In this document: positions 61,952 through 64,000 of the stretch, in pieces
Position numbering within the stretch: the stretch's first letter is position 1
How the letters are laid out: each line of letters starts with the position of its first letter
NCBI GenBank assembly: GCA_038501785.1
Contig: JBAMJR010000100.1
Coordinates: 2,385,501 to 2,449,500 of the forward strand
Origin: Myoxocephalus aenaeus
Lineage: Eukaryota; Chordata; Actinopteri; Perciformes; Cottidae
Length of the DNA: 64,000 bases
Direction of reading: 5' to 3'
Made by a program: the position numbers and the translations under genes
The notes under the pieces: generated by a model
Seen by the model: the letters and a program-made list of their open reading frames with translations, nothing else
Told to the model about the DNA's origin: nothing
Database searches by the model: none

Positions 61952-63286
61952 CAAATTCTAAATAATGGCTGAACATATCAACATATTGCCAGTTTATGTT
62001 CCCCCAAAACAACATGCGTATAATCACCATCGTTGTATGTCGAGTCCTGCTTTCGAGTGCCTGCTCTTGCTTGTGCATGCATGTCGTACAGCGGTCTGGG
62101 TTGAAGGTTATCTGGTCACTTTTATCAAGGCCTCTCTTTGAAGTAAGCCCCGTCTCTGTTTCCCTGCTGATAAATGCTGCCTGTGGGCTCAGTCCGGGCA
62201 GACGTCCAGGATACGTGGAGGATGGAATCATTTCTGGTATCGTATTTTCCAACGTTGTTCCAAAACACAGACTTAATGCGTCGCCGAGGATTTGCCAAAA
62301 ATAGTTCAAAACCTAGTTTGACGCTGAGGAACGCGACGGTCCGGGGTCTCGACCTCGGAGCGTCATCGTGTTGCCGTTTCTGCAGACGCGTAATCACGGG
62401 GTCTGACATTCACCGTCAGGCTTATTTATATTATCCCGCGGATTAAAAGACACAAGCTGAACCGTACGGATTTAGAGATGATGTGGGATGAAAAGCGATC
62501 CGGCGAGTTTGTGCTGTTAGTGTTTTTAACGGAGAAGGAGGGGGTGACACTGTGGGTTTATGGCGAGGGAAAAAATAAATACAACTGCAGAGGCTGAACT
62601 CTAACCCCTCCTGACTTGGCTTCCAACCTTTCTGAGCCGCTTTCTGACCTCTGACCTTTGAGCTAACCCAGGAAAACCGCCCACCCCCCCCTTTCACGAC
62701 CACCTTTCCACCGTTTTTGGTGAAAGAGCCGAAGAAAAAACAAATCAAGAGTTCAAAACTCGGAAATCCCACGGCGTTGACAGTAGGAGATCACAGCCCG
62801 TGAATATTTTGGGGGTTTTTTCCGGACATCGCGATGATGATAAGCCAACTGGTAACCATTAGGCTATTTGAAACCGGGGCCTGGATCCTTCAAAGAATTT
62901 TCCTGAGCGCTCACATTCAGATTTTTTCTTCTTTCTCTTGGTGACCACAGTGGATTGGCATGGCAGACTTTGCCGAGGGACTCTATCCTCTTTACATCCC
63001 ACACACCCAATCCCTCCCCTCGGTCTAATACCGGCTCCTTTTGAAGTGCTTCGACGCCACCCCCACACCCAAATCTGTTCTATTGATGTATCAGGGCCCC
63101 CTGCTTTTCATACAGGGGGGATATGGTCCCTCCATTTTTTTTTTTTTTTGGTGTCGTGAGCTCTTTATCGTAATTTACTGTATCAGGGAGTGCTTCTCTC
63201 CTGGTATGTGGGGATTGAAAGGGAACGGTCATGTGCTGAACTGATTAAGAAGTTGGTGGTGACCCGAGGTTAAACCCTTAGAGAGG

Positions 63287-63304
63287 AGGGGGGGGGGGGG
63301 GGGG
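63287..63304. repeat. Poly-G run
   Basis: Nearly pure guanines over about 18 bases. Such runs are prone to length errors in assembly. Confidence 0.8.
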
Positions 63305-64000
63305 ACGACACAAAAGCAATCGGAGCGAGCGCAGTGGACTGATAGAGGTGGTAAAATGGGTCCACACAAAGAAAAGGTGGAAACCCCCTCCCTCCCTCCC
63401 TCATCTTGTCCCACTTGAGAAGAAGTGAAACTTTGCAGACTCGGGGGGTCAAGGATTCATCTCGCCCCACCGCTGCCGAGGGCCTCCGCCCCAACAGAAA
63501 CCCATTAAAACGAACCTTTCCATTGTCATCTTGACTTGTTTTGGTAAAGACACTTTCTTCCCTTATCGTATTCCATTAACTGGAGATTACCTCACTCCCC
63601 GTCTCTCGGCTCTCCGTCCCCTTCGCTCCTCCTCGTTGATTCCAGACTGTTTTCGTAGCTGGCTTGTCTCTTCGGAGGACTGGTGCAAACTGAATGGTGA
63701 CAGCTTTGCCTGCCAGGCGAGTTGTGTGGTGCAGTGTCTGTATTGAGTCTAGTTTTTTTTTTTTCTTTCTTTCTCACCCCCCACCCACCTCTGTGTTTGA
63801 TGAGAATCAGACAGATTTAGCCGAGGTTTGTGCTGCTAGCGGCACAGCCTGGGACCAGCCGAGATTACGCGTCACCAGGCGGAGATGTCGCAAGCCCGGG
63901 GGGCTTTTGTTGCCTTCAAAGGGGACGCCTGGTCCGTCTGTTCCACCATTACTTATCTCTCTGACTCGGATGAAACAATGCAAGGGCAGAATTAAGTCAT

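Larger units (their letters stand above)
43142..64000 (+). other. fat4: fat4 intron after the first coding exon (5' part, at least 20.9 kb)
   Basis: The intron starts with GTGAGT at 43142. The next exon should open in phase 0 with the end of cadherin repeat 16, including a D-x-N-D-N-P motif. I found no such frame up to 64000, so the intron extends past the window. A long intron here agrees with the mammalian gene. Beyond the arrays and elements listed separately, the stretches 43200-46090, 48700-49680, 50250-51620, 53490-56010 and 56350-61500 show no gene or clear motif. Confidence 0.75.

Overview
The window looks like nuclear DNA of a teleost fish. The evidence is spliced vertebrate genes, a giant first coding exon that reads as fat4, a Tol2-like hAT element, a PIF/Harbinger element and many dinucleotide arrays. 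The species cannot be named from sequence alone.

Bases 1-16820 hold a recent tandem array of a spliced C-type lectin gene on the minus strand. Three units are visible: 1-1030 (right end only), 1031-7991 and 7992-16820. They are almost identical apart from small indels and two clean transposon insertions. Each complete unit carries, in transcription order (right to left), a TATA box, a short non-coding exon 1, a cytoplasmic-tail exon, a transmembrane exon, a neck exon and three carbohydrate-recognition exons. Splice phases agree at every coding junction. They give two intact 256-residue type II membrane lectins (genes B and C), which differ at two residues. A third gene (A) shows only its promoter and first exons; its body would lie left of base 1.

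Bases 16821-37380 appear intergenic. They contain a PIF/Harbinger element (19308-20796) with a MADF-domain gene and a gutted nuclease gene, a long pyrimidine tract, an AT microsatellite and several dispersed fish repeats. I saw no convincing host gene.

Bases 37380-43141 hold a GC-box/CCAAT promoter region, a leader with short upstream ORFs, and the first coding exon of fat4 on the plus strand (38033-43141, 1703 codons). It encodes a signal peptide, fifteen cadherin repeats and most of a sixteenth, and ends at a perfect splice donor. From 43142 to the end is fat4 intron, at least 20.9 kb. It is packed with minisatellites (a 7-bp array, a GTAAC-rich array, a 1.3-kb CA-rich array), microsatellites and two MITE-like inverted-repeat elements. 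No second fat4 exon is seen.

The lectin array and fat4 show no functional link beyond being neighbours. I found no clearly new biological system. The most informative parts are the lectin array with its empty/filled transposon sites, the 330-bp foldback element, and the decayed Harbinger element with two hairpins inside its nuclease remnant.
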